NCBI GenBank assembly: GCA_913009315.1
Contig: CAJVZA010000010.1
Coordinates: 1-37,658 of the forward strand
Reading direction: 5' to 3'
DNA length: 37,658 nt
Origin: an uncultured Hippea sp.
GTDB lineage: Bacteria; Campylobacterota_A; Desulfurellia; JAADFJ01
Part shown: piece by piece, positions 7,783 to 18,000 of the stretch
How the letters are laid out: each line of letters begins with the position of its first letter
Numbering within the stretch: the first letter of the stretch is position 1
Made by a program: the position numbers and the translations under genes
Notes under the pieces: generated by a model
Told to the model about the DNA's origin: nothing
Database searches by the model: none
Seen by the model: only the letters and a program-made list of their open reading frames with translations

Positions 7783-8828
7783 AAATGAAATGCTTTTGCG
7801 ATCGCCTTGTAATCAGAAGGCATGCTTATCGGAGGTACGCTGGATTCAATGGCGTTATCGGGATCTTTTAACCCGTTTCCCGTAAGAGTGCAGACGATAA
7901 TATCGGTTGATTTAAAAAATGAGTTCCCTGATAATTTAAGAAGTCCGGCAACGGAAGCGGCGGATGCAGGCTCGCAAAAAATTCCTTCATGATCGGCCAA
8001 AAGTTTATATGCAGTCAGAATTTCATCATCAGTTACGGAATCTATCAATCCTCCCGATTCATTCTTTGCACTAAGAGCATTTTCCCATGAAGCCGGATTG
8101 CCTATTCTGATAGCTGTAGCTACGGTTTCAGGATGCAGTACTTTATGTCCCAAAACAATCGGTGCAGCTCCGGCAGCCTGAAATCCAAGCATAGCAGGAA
8201 GGCTTTCAGTCTTGCCTATTTTATAATATTCCTTATAGCCTTTCCAGTAAGCAGTTATATTACCCGCATTACCCACAGGAAGAATGTGATAAGTCGGGCT
8301 ATCGGAAAGATCATCAACAATCTCAAAAGAGGCGCTTTTCTGACCTTCGATTCGGTAAGGATTGACGGAATTTACAAGCGCAACATGATATTCGTTCGCT
8401 ATATTTCTGACAATATTCAACGCATCATCGAAATTTCCATCGATTTGAACAACAGAAGCCCCGTAAAGCATAGCCTGGGAGAGTTTGCCGAGTGCAATTT
8501 TTCCTTTAGGTATTATAACAACCGCCTTCATGCCTGCTCTTGCCGCATAAGCAGCGGCCGAAGCAGATGTATTTCCCGTAGATGCGCAGACAACCGAATC
8601 ATATCCTTCCGATTTTGCTTTGCTTACAGCTACAGTCATTCCTCTGTCTTTGAATGATCCTGTAGGATTGGATCCTTCGTATTTAAAAAACAGCGCTGCA
8701 TTGCCTGTCATGGTCTCTATATATGCACTTCTAATAAGCGGAGTATTGCCTTCATTTAATGTTATTATATGATCACTATCGCCTATAGGCATTAACGGCC
8801 TGTAGCGATCAATTATTCCATTATACAA
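7779..8828 (-). CDS. thrC: Threonine synthase
   Basis: A 349-residue PLP enzyme of the short threonine-synthase type that converts O-phosphohomoserine to L-threonine. The substrate-binding start LNEGNTPLI, the PLP lysine in GSFKDRGM, the phosphate-binding glycines (LPVGNAGNIT) and the STGNTSASAA loop are all present. The start is a TTG with GGGAGGAG upstream and overlaps the preceding phosphatase gene by 8 bp; a nearby ATG is out of frame. It shares an operon with lysine-branch genes of the same aspartate pathway. Confidence 0.95.
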   Translation of the reverse strand: MYNGIIDRYRPLMPIGDSDHIITLNEGNTPLIRSAYIETMTGNAALFFKYEGSNPTGSFKDRGMTVAVSKAKSEGYDSVVCASTGNTSASAAAYAARAGMKAVVIIPKGKIALGKLSQAMLYGASVVQIDGNFDDALNIVRNIANEYHVALVNSVNPYRIEGQKSASFEIVDDLSDSPTYHILPVGNAGNITAYWKGYKEYYKIGKTESLPAMLGFQAAGAAPIVLGHKVLHPETVATAIRIGNPASWENALSAKNESGGLIDSVTDDEILTAYKLLADHEGIFCEPASAASVAGLLKLSGNSFFKSTDIIVCTLTGNGLKDPDNAIESSVPPISMPSDYKAIAKAFHL

Positions 8829-9675
8829 TCTTCTCCTCCCGAAAATTAATTTTTGTTTTTACCATATCATTCAAAATCTCTCTGTTTCTCGCCGCAATAA
8901 ACGGACTGCCTTTCTTTAAATTAACATCAGCATCAAAAGGTTCTCCGTTTTGATTACTTAAGCAGCCGCCCGCTTCCTCAAGAATAAGTTTTCCTGCTGC
9001 ATAATCAAAAGTTCTGCTGTCAAGCGGATGCACGAATCCATCTGCGGCCGAATCGGCAAGATAGCTCAAATCAAGCGCTACCGATCCAAAAACTCTTATT
9101 TTGTTAAACATTTTTCTATAAATTAAAAATTCCTTTAAAACGGCATCCTCGTAAATTCCCTCGGTAATCAGAATTTCCTTTTTGGCATCTCCGTTGGTTT
9201 TGATCTGTCCGGCTGCTTTTCCGTGTCTTGTTAGAAAATAGTTATCTTTGAATGCGCCCCTATCCTTTATTGCATAAAATCGATCTCCATTCGAAAGATT
9301 CATGACAACGGAAACGGTTGTCGAACTAATCATTTTCTCTGTTTTGGCAATAGCAATAGAATAAAAAGGCAATCCTCTTTTTGCATTTATGCTTCCATCT
9401 ATAGGATCGATAAGAACAATCGGGCTGGTATCATCTCCGCCGTTTACAAAAATTTTTCCGGCCTCTTCAGATATAATAACCGCCGAAATATTAAATGATT
9501 CAAATTTTTCAATAAAAATATCTTCTGCCGACCGGTCAATTTGTATAGTTGTATCGCCTCCGGCTCCTTTTCCAATTGAAGCAGCCATTTCTTCGGAACC
9601 GGCTTTTCCATACAAATTTTTAAAAATAGCTTCGCTTATATCAAGAAAAGCAGAAAGCCAACTATAATCTTTCAT
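8821..9675 (-). CDS. Inositol monophosphatase/FBPase-family phosphatase
   Basis: This 284-residue protein has the metal-dependent sugar-phosphatase motifs: SEEAG near residue 80, LIDPIDGSINAKRG (DPxDGxxN) near 95, and DSRTFDYAAGKLILEEAGG near 220, where FDYAAG replaces the usual WDxAAG. Family members hydrolyse inositol-1-phosphate, fructose-1,6-bisphosphate or related compounds with Mg2+; 3'-phosphoadenosine-5'-phosphate is another family substrate. The sequence does not decide between them. It is the first gene of the thrC-lysA-dapF operon. Confidence 0.85.
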   Translation of the reverse strand: MKDYSWLSAFLDISEAIFKNLYGKAGSEEMAASIGKGAGGDTTIQIDRSAEDIFIEKFESFNISAVIISEEAGKIFVNGGDDTSPIVLIDPIDGSINAKRGLPFYSIAIAKTEKMISSTTVSVVMNLSNGDRFYAIKDRGAFKDNYFLTRHGKAAGQIKTNGDAKKEILITEGIYEDAVLKEFLIYRKMFNKIRVFGSVALDLSYLADSAADGFVHPLDSRTFDYAAGKLILEEAGGCLSNQNGEPFDADVNLKKGSPFIAARNREILNDMVKTKINFREEKIV

Positions 9676-9886
9676 AAATTTAATTCCTTAATTTTATTTT
9701 TTTCATACGGTAAATTATTATATACGATTAACCTTTTAATTCCAGAAAAGGTCTGAACATTCAGCAAATTTTTCTTAATTTATACGGACGGGATCAGGCA
9801 TGGGATTTCTATTGATTATAAGCTGCCGTCTTTTTATAATATTACAATTTAACTTAATACTGCTATATTGAATCGAAGGAGGCGGA

Positions 9887-10504
9887 ATGCATTTTCTACA
9901 CTTTGTTTTATACAATACTATAAGCCTGATTACAGTTTTAAATCCTCTTGCCGCTGCAGCAGTGATGCTTTCATTGGTGGAACCCGAGGAAGTTAAGAGT
10001 ATTTCCAAAGCAGCTTCGTTTACTGTTTTTATAGCATCCATAACAACTATGCTGTTAGGCGGGATTATTTTAAAGTTATTCGGAATAGATCTGCCTTCTA
10101 TGGAAGCTATTGGCGGTGTAGTATTGCTTATCGTTTCAATAAACATGATTCAGGGCAAAGAGATTATTCCAACAAAACATACAGCAGAAGAAGATAGCGC
10201 TGCCGCCCATAAAGATAATGTTGCCATTATCCCTCTTGCAATTCCTATCATATTCGGACCTGGAGCCATAACTACTATAATTGTTTTGAATACCAACGCC
10301 GGTTTATCAACAGGAAAAATTGCCCTTTTTATTTCTATCATAATCTCCTATATTATAATCTTTCTTACACTGAGGTACGCAAGGTATATATCAAATCTTC
10401 TTGGCATACATGGTTTAAAGATTGCGACAAGAATTATCGGTATCATAATTGGAGCGATAGCTATGAAATTTTTGGTTGAAGGAGTAAAAGGAATATGGAT
10501 GTAA
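9887..10504 (+). CDS. MarC-family integral membrane protein
   Basis: A 205-residue protein with about six hydrophobic helices and the MarC signatures: NPLAAAAVML near the N-terminus, GIILKLFGIDLPSMEAIGGVVLL in the middle, and AIPIIFGPGAITTII around residue 125. The family sits in the inner membrane; its transport role is not established, and early links to multiple antibiotic resistance were not upheld. A strong Shine-Dalgarno (GAAGGAGG) precedes the ATG. It is a single plus-strand gene between two minus-strand operons, and its stop abuts the livF stop with no base between. Confidence 0.9.
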   Translation: MHFLHFVLYNTISLITVLNPLAAAAVMLSLVEPEEVKSISKAASFTVFIASITTMLLGGIILKLFGIDLPSMEAIGGVVLLIVSINMIQGKEIIPTKHTAEEDSAAAHKDNVAIIPLAIPIIFGPGAITTIIVLNTNAGLSTGKIALFISIIISYIIIFLTLRYARYISNLLGIHGLKIATRIIGIIIGAIAMKFLVEGVKGIWM

Positions 10505-11230
10505 CTATTTGTTTGATTTTTTACCTAAATACGCCTCTTGCACTTTAGTCGAAGAGAGCAGATCTTTCGTACTTCCGCTTATAGCTATTTTGCCGACCTC
10601 AAGCACATAAGCCCTGTCGGCAAGCTGCAAGGCTAATCTGGCGTTTTGTTCCACAAGCAGCACGCTTACACCTGCTTTATTTATCTCTTTTATTACATTG
10701 AAAATTGTTTTTACGAGTATTGGTGCAAGTCCCAAACTGGGCTCATCGAGAAGAAGCATTTCCGGTTTACTCATTAGTGCCCTTGCTATGGCAAGCATCT
10801 GCTGCTCTCCGCCGGACAATGTCCCGGCAAGTTGATTTTGCCGCTCCTGCAATATTGGAAATAATGAATAAACCCACTGCAGGCGTTCATCATCAATAGA
10901 TTGCATCGTATAGGCTCCAAGAAGAATATTTTCCTTTACATTCAATGTTCCGAAAATTCTCCTTCCTTCGGGTGCATGACTGATGCCGATCGATACAATT
11001 TTATAAGCCGGTACGGACGTTATCTCAAAACTCTTATATCTTATGCTTCCTTTTCCTATTTTATGTAAACCGCTTATAGCCCTCAATGTTGTTGTTTTTC
11101 CGGCACCGTTGGCTCCCAGAATAGCAACAATTTCACCTTTACGAACATCAAAAGAAATTCCTTTTACGGCTTGTATGTTGCCGTATGAAACCTCTATGTC
11201 TTCCGCAATAAGCAGTCTGTCATTATCCAA
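10505..11230 (-). CDS. livF: Branched-chain amino acid ABC transporter ATPase LivF
   Basis: One of the two ATPases of a LIV/HAAT importer. It carries Walker A GANGAGKTT, signature LSGGEQQMLA, Walker B LLLDEPSLGLAP and the switch histidine replaced by Q (LLVEQNA), as is usual in LivF. The ORF track starts 23 codons upstream at 11299, but those codons lie inside livG and have no family match. A TTG at 11230, preceded by GAGG, gives the normal LivF start (DNDRLLIAEDIEVSYG) and a 241-residue protein overlapping livG by 8 bp. It is the last gene of the liv operon. Confidence 0.93.
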   Translation of the reverse strand: MDNDRLLIAEDIEVSYGNIQAVKGISFDVRKGEIVAILGANGAGKTTTLRAISGLHKIGKGSIRYKSFEITSVPAYKIVSIGISHAPEGRRIFGTLNVKENILLGAYTMQSIDDERLQWVYSLFPILQERQNQLAGTLSGGEQQMLAIARALMSKPEMLLLDEPSLGLAPILVKTIFNVIKEINKAGVSVLLVEQNARLALQLADRAYVLEVGKIAISGSTKDLLSSTKVQEAYLGKKSNK

Positions 11231-11975
11231 GATACGCCTCAATAACCTTAGGATTATTTTGAATCGCTTCCGGTGTTCCTTCGGCAATTTTCCTGCCAAA
11301 GTTTATTACGCACAGCTCTTCGGTTGTATTCATTACCAAATCCATGTCATGCTCGATGAGCAAAACAGTGATACCCCTGTCCCTGATCTTAAATATCATA
11401 CCGGAAAGTTCTTCGGTTTCCTTATCGTTGAGGCCCGCTGCAGGCTCATCAAGTATCAATAATTTCGGCTCCGTTGCAAGCGCTCTTGCCATCTCTACCT
11501 TTCGCTGAATTCCGTATGGAAGGCTGCCGGCCTCGTTTGCTGCATAATCTGCAAGATCAAAAAAGTCAATCTGCTCGAGCGCTTTAAACCAGTTTTCTTT
11601 CTCATCCTTTTTGTAGAACGGTGTGTGAATCATTCCGCTCAGCCATGATTGGCGTGATTTATTATGACGTCCCGACATTATGTTCTCTGCAACACTCATA
11701 TGAGAAAAAAGACGGATTGTTTGAAATGTTCTTACAATACCGGATTTAGCTATAAGATGAGGTGATTTACCTGTTATATTTTTTCCCTGCCAGATAATTT
11801 CTCCGGTTCCAGGTGTATAAATGCCTGAGATACAGTTGAAAACCGTCGTTTTTCCGGCTCCGTTGGGTCCTATTATTCCAAAAATCTGCCCTTCTTTTAT
11901 CTGAAAACTAAGATTATCTATTGCAATAAGGCCGCCGAATCGCATTGTTAAATTTTTGACCTCCAGAAAATACAT
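11223..11975 (-). CDS. livG: Branched-chain amino acid ABC transporter ATPase LivG
   Basis: A 250-residue ATPase of the LIV/HAAT importer. It has Walker A GPNGAGKTT, the LivG-typical GIVRTFQTIRLFSHMSVAEN, a degenerate signature (LPYGIQRKVEMARAL) as in other LivG proteins, Walker B LLILDEPAAGLN and the switch histidine (LLIEHDMDLVM). It starts 1 bp after the livM stop and pairs with LivF at the membrane subunits LivH and LivM. Confidence 0.95.
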   Translation of the reverse strand: MYFLEVKNLTMRFGGLIAIDNLSFQIKEGQIFGIIGPNGAGKTTVFNCISGIYTPGTGEIIWQGKNITGKSPHLIAKSGIVRTFQTIRLFSHMSVAENIMSGRHNKSRQSWLSGMIHTPFYKKDEKENWFKALEQIDFFDLADYAANEAGSLPYGIQRKVEMARALATEPKLLILDEPAAGLNDKETEELSGMIFKIRDRGITVLLIEHDMDLVMNTTEELCVINFGRKIAEGTPEAIQNNPKVIEAYLG

Positions 11976-11976
11976 A

Positions 11977-12912
11977 TCAATGCCTGATATATTTTGGTAT
12001 TCTGCCGAATTTCACCGGCCAGATTCCTTTTGGTCTCAGTATCATAGTAAGTATCATTGCTATTCCGAAAACAAAGTATCGTGCAGTTGCAAATTCTCTA
12101 AATATTTCAGGAACCACAAACATAAGAAATGTACCTATTAACACTCCCGGTATTGAAGATTGACCGCCCACAATTACGATGGTAAAGAATAGCACTGATT
12201 GAATAAAGCTAAATGCCTCAGGACTAACTGTTGAATATTGAACCGCAAATGCAACACCTGCAAGTCCTGAAAGTGCGGCACTTACTGCAAAGGCAAAAAT
12301 TTTATAAAACCGTGTGTTGATTCCGATAGTTTCAGATGCAAGCGAGTCTTCATTTATATAATGCAGTGCTCTTCCGGTTTTGCTTGCTTCAAGATTGTTC
12401 ATAATCACAAGGGTTAAAAAAAGAAAGAAGAGAGAAAAATAGTAGATTGAAGCTTGACTCGAAAACTCGATTCCAAAAATAGAGGGTACTCCTACGCCGA
12501 AAATACCGTTTGGTCCTCCGGTGATTCCGAACAGATTATTTTTCAATGCCTGCTCAAAAACAATATTGAATCCAAGTGTTGCCACAAGCAGATAATCACC
12601 CTTCAGATGCACTATCGGAGCGGCAAGCAAAACAGCAAAGATTACCGGTATTATAACCGCAAACGGTATAGTCAGCAGTACCGGAACACCATATGTACTG
12701 TTTAATATTGCTGTTGTGTACGCACCCATTCCAAAATAGATTGCATGGCCCATATCAAACATCCCGGCTCTGCCCAATACAATATCCTGACTCAACGATA
12801 CAATCGAATAGATGACAAATGTCGTTCCTATGGTAATCCAGCTTGAGTTTGAAAATAATGGAAATAATACGGAAAGTATCAATAAGACAGAGGTGAGGGT
12901 TTTCTTCTTCAT
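11977..12912 (-). CDS. livM: Branched-chain amino acid ABC transporter permease LivM
   Basis: A 311-residue inner-membrane permease with about eight to ten hydrophobic helices. Family markers include GRAGMFDMGHAIYFGMGAYT near residue 50, GDYLLVATLGF near 105 and the C-terminal IVIVGGQSSIPGVLIG and ILRPKGIWP. It forms the heterodimeric channel with LivH. Its ATG overlaps the livH stop by 4 bp, with a GGAG ribosome site inside livH. Confidence 0.95.
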   Translation of the reverse strand: MKKKTLTSVLLILSVLFPLFSNSSWITIGTTFVIYSIVSLSQDIVLGRAGMFDMGHAIYFGMGAYTTAILNSTYGVPVLLTIPFAVIIPVIFAVLLAAPIVHLKGDYLLVATLGFNIVFEQALKNNLFGITGGPNGIFGVGVPSIFGIEFSSQASIYYFSLFFLFLTLVIMNNLEASKTGRALHYINEDSLASETIGINTRFYKIFAFAVSAALSGLAGVAFAVQYSTVSPEAFSFIQSVLFFTIVIVGGQSSIPGVLIGTFLMFVVPEIFREFATARYFVFGIAMILTMILRPKGIWPVKFGRIPKYIRH

Positions 12913-13814
12913 ACCTTCTCCGCCACCCTTTCGCCAAGAATGCCGGTAGGCCTAAATATAAGTATGCCGATTAGAAGAATAAAGGTAAAAGCCTCCGACC
13001 ACGAGCTTGAAACATATCCTGCTATGAATGCATTGAATACTCCAAGCAGTATTCCGCCGAGCATCGCTCCCGGAATATTACCGATTCCGCCTACGATTGC
13101 CGCTACAAACGCATTGAGACCATAAAGCCATCCCATGTTAAAATAGACTTCACGATAATAGATACCGACAAAGATTCCTCCTATTGCAGCCAAACCGGAT
13201 CCAAGCACAAAAATTGTTACAATAACCCTGTTAACATTAATGCCCATCAGCTGAGCCGCTTCCTGATCTATAGCTGCCGCTCTTATAGCGGTTCCTAATT
13301 TGGTTTTATTGATAAACAGATGAAGAAGCAGCATAAATACGAACGACGACACAATAATAAAAAGCTGAGCCGAACTGACTATAACACTGCCTATCGACCA
13401 TGATGTAGATGGCAGAATATTGGAAGGAAAAATCTTAAGATTGGGTCCCCAGAGAAGCATCATTCCGTTTTCAAAAACCATACTTGCACCCAACGCCGAA
13501 ACAACTGCGCTGAGCCTCGGAGCATTGGCGTTTCTTAACGGCCTGTAAGCAATCATTTCAAGCATCATTCCTGCAAAAACGATAACCATAATAGTGCCGA
13601 TTAGTACAATCAACAGAATGGAAAGGCCGGAAGACGATGTTCCGACCTTCATAAATATTGTTAATCCTATATAAGCGGCAAGTGCAACCAGATCTCCATG
13701 CGCGAAGTTTATAAGCTTCATAACGCCGTAAACCATTGTATATCCCAGCGCTATCAGAGCATAAATTCCTCCTATGGTCAATCCGTTGACAAGCTGCTGA
13801 AAGAATATGTTCAT
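12909..13814 (-). CDS. livH: Branched-chain amino acid ABC transporter permease LivH
   Basis: A 301-residue inner-membrane permease. The N-terminus (NGLTIGGIYALIALGYTMVYG) and MKLINFAHGD are diagnostic of LivH. VAAIVGGIGNIPGAMLGG and ILIFRPTGILGE at the C-terminus are the coupling-loop and end motifs. It begins 6 bp after the livK stop. LivH and LivM together form the translocation path. Confidence 0.96.
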   Translation of the reverse strand: MNIFFQQLVNGLTIGGIYALIALGYTMVYGVMKLINFAHGDLVALAAYIGLTIFMKVGTSSSGLSILLIVLIGTIMVIVFAGMMLEMIAYRPLRNANAPRLSAVVSALGASMVFENGMMLLWGPNLKIFPSNILPSTSWSIGSVIVSSAQLFIIVSSFVFMLLLHLFINKTKLGTAIRAAAIDQEAAQLMGINVNRVIVTIFVLGSGLAAIGGIFVGIYYREVYFNMGWLYGLNAFVAAIVGGIGNIPGAMLGGILLGVFNAFIAGYVSSSWSEAFTFILLIGILIFRPTGILGERVAEKV

Positions 13815-13820
13815 GAATGT

Positions 13821-14951
13821 TTATTTTTCTTTATAAACTATCTTCTTGCTCCCATCTTTTTGAACTTCGTATGTCATATAAACACTTCCGGTTCGCTCTC
13901 CACTCTTGAGAAAAGTAACCGGACCTGTGATGCCTGGAAAATCTTTCAGATTATGAAGATATTTTGCCAATTTTACGGTGTTCGTAGTTCCGGTCTTTTT
14001 TATTGCAAACAAAATTGCACGCAGACCGTCTGTGTTGAGAAGTGTCCAGATGCTTGGAGGCATCATATGATATCGTGCCTTGTACGCCTTTAGAAAGTTT
14101 TTAGCTAACGGATATGGAAGAACAGAAGGAGTAGGAACATTTATTAAATAGGTTCCCTTTGCGCTGCTTCCTGCAAGTTTGAGAAAATCGGGATTATCGA
14201 CAGAATCTCCGCCTACAAAGTCAGCCTTAATTCTAAGCTCTACCTGCTGAGCTCTGATAAGTCCTCCGTCTGTATAATAGCCGCCGAAATAGATTACATC
14301 AGGGTTCATCGATTTTATCTTGGTCAATACCGGAGTAAAATTTTGAGCTCCCGATGTAATTCTTCCGCGATAAATAACCGTACCGCCTGCCTTTTTGATG
14401 GCTTTTGCTACAGCATTAGACAGACCATTTGAATAACTTGAATGATCGGAAAGTACAACAATCCTTTTGTAATGCTTCTTATTTACAAGATATTGAGCTG
14501 TGAATGCCGCCTCTGCGCTGTTGGGAAACGAGTTTCTAAAAAATGTCCAGTATCCATGTTTTGTCAGTCTGTCGCTGGTTCCGTCGCTTGTCTGAAGAAC
14601 CTTTGCCCTGTAATATGTAGCCTCAGCCGCTTCTGTTGATGTTGATGTATATGAACCTATTACAGCTATGACGCCCTTGTTGACCAGGTCACGTGCGCAT
14701 ATAGCAGCCTGAACCGCTGTTCCTTCATCGTCGCACACAACTACCTTTATCTTTTTACCCAAAATTCCGCCTTCTGCATTCTGCTGGCTGACTATGAGTT
14801 TCACAGCTTGCGCTATACCCTGACCCTCATTGGCGTATTTTCCTGTTATTGGAGCCTGCACACCAATAAGTATATATGATGATGCCATAGCTTCGGATGA
14901 TAACGATATTGTGATAGCCAATACAAGAAATAAACCCCACAATTTTTTCAT
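13821..14951 (-). CDS. livK: Periplasmic amino acid-binding protein of the LIV system
   Basis: A 376-residue type I periplasmic binding protein with a cleavable signal peptide (about residues 1-23, ending near EAMAS). The mature start GVQAPITGKYANEGQGI, CDDEGTAVQAA and IGSYTSTSTEAAE match the Leu/Ile/Val-binding (peripla_BP_6) family. It delivers amino acids to LivHMGF. Specificity cannot be read from sequence; the divergent putA allows that proline or a broad amino-acid range is taken up. It is the first gene of its operon, with AGGGGG before the ATG. Confidence 0.93.
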   Translation of the reverse strand: MKKLWGLFLVLAITISLSSEAMASSYILIGVQAPITGKYANEGQGIAQAVKLIVSQQNAEGGILGKKIKVVVCDDEGTAVQAAICARDLVNKGVIAVIGSYTSTSTEAAEATYYRAKVLQTSDGTSDRLTKHGYWTFFRNSFPNSAEAAFTAQYLVNKKHYKRIVVLSDHSSYSNGLSNAVAKAIKKAGGTVIYRGRITSGAQNFTPVLTKIKSMNPDVIYFGGYYTDGGLIRAQQVELRIKADFVGGDSVDNPDFLKLAGSSAKGTYLINVPTPSVLPYPLAKNFLKAYKARYHMMPPSIWTLLNTDGLRAILFAIKKTGTTNTVKLAKYLHNLKDFPGITGPVTFLKSGERTGSVYMTYEVQKDGSKKIVYKEK

Positions 14952-14979
14952 AAGTACCCCCTAGATTTGTTTATCTTCT

Positions 14980-15007
14980 ATGTTAGACAAATTTTATAAA
15001 TCGTCAA
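14980..15007 (-). promoter_or_regulatory. Candidate promoter of the liv operon
   Basis: On the minus strand TTGACG (15007-15002) is followed by a 16-nt spacer and TAACAT (14985-14980). The start would fall about 20 nt before the livK ATG. The -35 is strong and the -10 modest. Confidence 0.4.
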
Positions 15008-15093
15008 TAATAAATGTTTGATGTAATTGACACTTAAGTTCAGGAGATTAAACTGTGAATAAAGAAGTCAAAGTAAAAAACGGGAGGAGCAAA

Positions 15094-18000
15094 ATGGAAA
15101 CTATCAATGAACAGCTTATCGCCTATTATTCAAAATCGGATCAATCTCTTGAAGCCGCAACAAAAAAAACAGGAAGAGATCTTTTGAGTAAACTTGGCGA
15201 TTCAAAAAGTTCAATGTTCAGCAAAAAATTCTGGGAAGGGAGAATTACCGATTGGCTTTTAAAAAATGAAGATTTTAAGATCGGAATGTTTCGATTTATA
15301 GATGTTCTTCCGACATTGAATTCTCAGGATGAACTTTCAGCACACATAAAAGCGTATTTTGGAGATACCGAGCTTAACAGCACAATAAAAAATCTTCTTG
15401 GCTTTGCCGGCGGGAAAGGAATAGCGGCAAAACTTGCCGCGGGAGCACTCAAAAAGAATATAGCAAAGATGGCAAACGGTTTCATTGTAGGTGAAGATCT
15501 TGATAAATCGATGAACAGGCTTCTTAAACTTAGAAAGAAGGGAATCGGTTTTACGATGGATCTTTTGGGTGAAGCTTCGGTAAGCGAGAAAGAAGCCGAT
15601 CTGTATCTTGCCCGCTATGTCTCTCTTATAAAAAGACTTTCGGAACTTCAGAATCAGTTTGAGAACAATTCAGTTGAAGCAGGTGTGCCTATAAATCAGC
15701 CGAAGATAAATCTTTCTTTGAAATTGACATCGCTGTACAGCCAGATTGACCCTGTAGATACAAACGGCAGTATCAATGCACTCAAAAAAAGACTTTTTCC
15801 GCTGTTTGAGCTGGCAATGAAAAACAAGATATTTATAACTATCGATATGGAAAGCTATTATTACAAAGATCTGACATTAAGGCTTTTCAGGGAAATCATG
15901 CTGGATAAACAGTTTGAATCATATCCGTACTTCGGCATAGTTATACAGTCATATCTGAAAGATTCATTGGATGATACCGAATCAATATTGAAATGGGCCG
16001 GACAACGAAAAGCCGTCACCAATATCCGCCTTGTAAAAGGTGCTTATTGGGATTATGAAAATGTTATAAGCTGTCAAAAAGGCTGGCCTGTTCCGGTTTT
16101 TAATAATAAATCACAGACGGACGCAATGTATGAGAGAATCAGTGATCTGCTTCTAAGAAACATCGATACTGTAAGGCCGGCATTTGCCGGACACAATATA
16201 AGAACAATATCTAAATCAATCGCTCTTGCTGAATCTTTAAATATCAATAAAAGGGCGTTTGAATTTCAGGTGCTTTACGGAATGGGAGAACCGATCGCTG
16301 AAATACTCTCATCGATAGGATATATGACGCGTGTTTATGCACCTGTAGGAGAACTTCTGCCGGGAGTCGCATATCTGATAAGAAGGCTGCTTGAGAATAC
16401 ATCAAATCAGTCTTGGTTACTGCAAAGTCAGACTAATCTGACATCCGGGGAACTTCTTGCGAATCCATTTAAAAATCTATCCATCGAAAAAGAAAAGGAG
16501 GCAGCCGAAAAGAAGCTCTTTGAAAATGAACCACCTCTTGATTTTTCAAAAACTGATGTAAGAAATAAATTTTCAGACGCGTTGAAAGAGATTGAGGCAA
16601 AATTTCCCTTTGATGTATACCCTATCATAAATGATAAAAAGCTGAGAAACGGGCAGCAAGCTCAATCGGTTAACCCGGCAAACCCGGAGCATTTAATAGG
16701 AAACTTTTATAAAGCAGATACAGCCGATTGCGAAACGGCAATAAAAACAGGGTGGGAGAATTTTGATAAATGGAGCGCTATGTCTGTTGAAAAAAGAGCG
16801 GATATTCTTTTTAAGGCTGCTGCAATTATGCGAAAGAAGCGATACGAGCTTGCAGCAATTCAGGTCTACGAAGCGGCAAAACCTTGGAAAGAGGCTGAGG
16901 GGGATGTTACCGAGGCAATAGATTATCTTGAATATTACGGCAGAGAAGCAATAAGATTGCTTACTCCCAAAAAAATGATGGATATTCCAGGTGAAAACAA
17001 CAGCTATTTCTATAGACCAAGAGGTCTTGGAGCAGTTATTTCTCCCTGGAACTTTCCGCTTGCAATCTCTGTCGGAATGATCTCCGCTGCGCTTGTTACA
17101 GGAAACTGCGTAATATATAAACCGTCATCCGAAACACCTGTAGTCGGAAGTTATATTGTCAATATATTTAAAGAATCAGGAATACCTAACGGTGTTTTAT
17201 CCTTTTTGCCGGGCGATGGGTCTGCGATAGGCAATTATCTTATAACTCACAAACGTGTTCATTTTGTTGTGTTTACCGGCTCAAAATCGGTTGGACTTAA
17301 TATTGTTGAAAAAGCCGGCATAACTACGCCCGATCAATGGGAAGTCAAAAAAACCATAACAGAGATGGGTGGTAAAAACGCCGTAATTGTTGATAATGAT
17401 GCCGATTTAGATGAAGCGGTAAAAGGTGTTGTGCAATCGGCTTTCGGTTACTCGGGACAAAAATGCTCTGCCTGCAGCAGAGTTATTGTTCTCGAGGATG
17501 CATACGACAATTTTGTAAACCGTCTCAAAGAGGCTGTTTTAAGTCTAAAAATAGGAAACCCATCTGATCCTGCCACAAAAATTAGTCCTGTCATAGATGC
17601 AAAAGCAAAAGAAAAAATCAACAGTTATATAGAAACAGGTAAAAAAGAAGCAACTCTCTATTTTCAGGGAAAGGCTCCCGAAAAGGGTTATTTTGTCCCG
17701 CCTACAATATTTACAGATGTTTCGGCTGATGCAACCATAGCCTGCGAAGAAATATTTGGTCCTGTACTTGCAGTCATAAAAGCCAAATCGTTTGATGAGG
17801 CAATTTCAATAGCAAATGGCGTGGTCTATGGGCTTACCGGCGGAGTATATTCAAGAAATCCCGTTAATTTAACTAAGGCAAGAGAACGGTTTGCAGTCGG
17901 TAATCTTTATCTTAATCGTTCTATAACCGGGGCGATAGTCGGCCGTCAACCGTTTGGAGGGTTTAAAATGTCCGGTGTCGGTTCAAAAGCCGGCGGCCCG

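Noticed and set aside
8133-8657. 174-aa plus-strand ORF over thrC
   Set aside because: It is antisense to threonine synthase with all its motifs, and is rich in Arg/Ser/Ile as expected of a shadow.
9775-10146. 123-aa minus-strand ORF over the marC start
   Set aside because: It runs antisense through the MarC signature and lacks a ribosome site.
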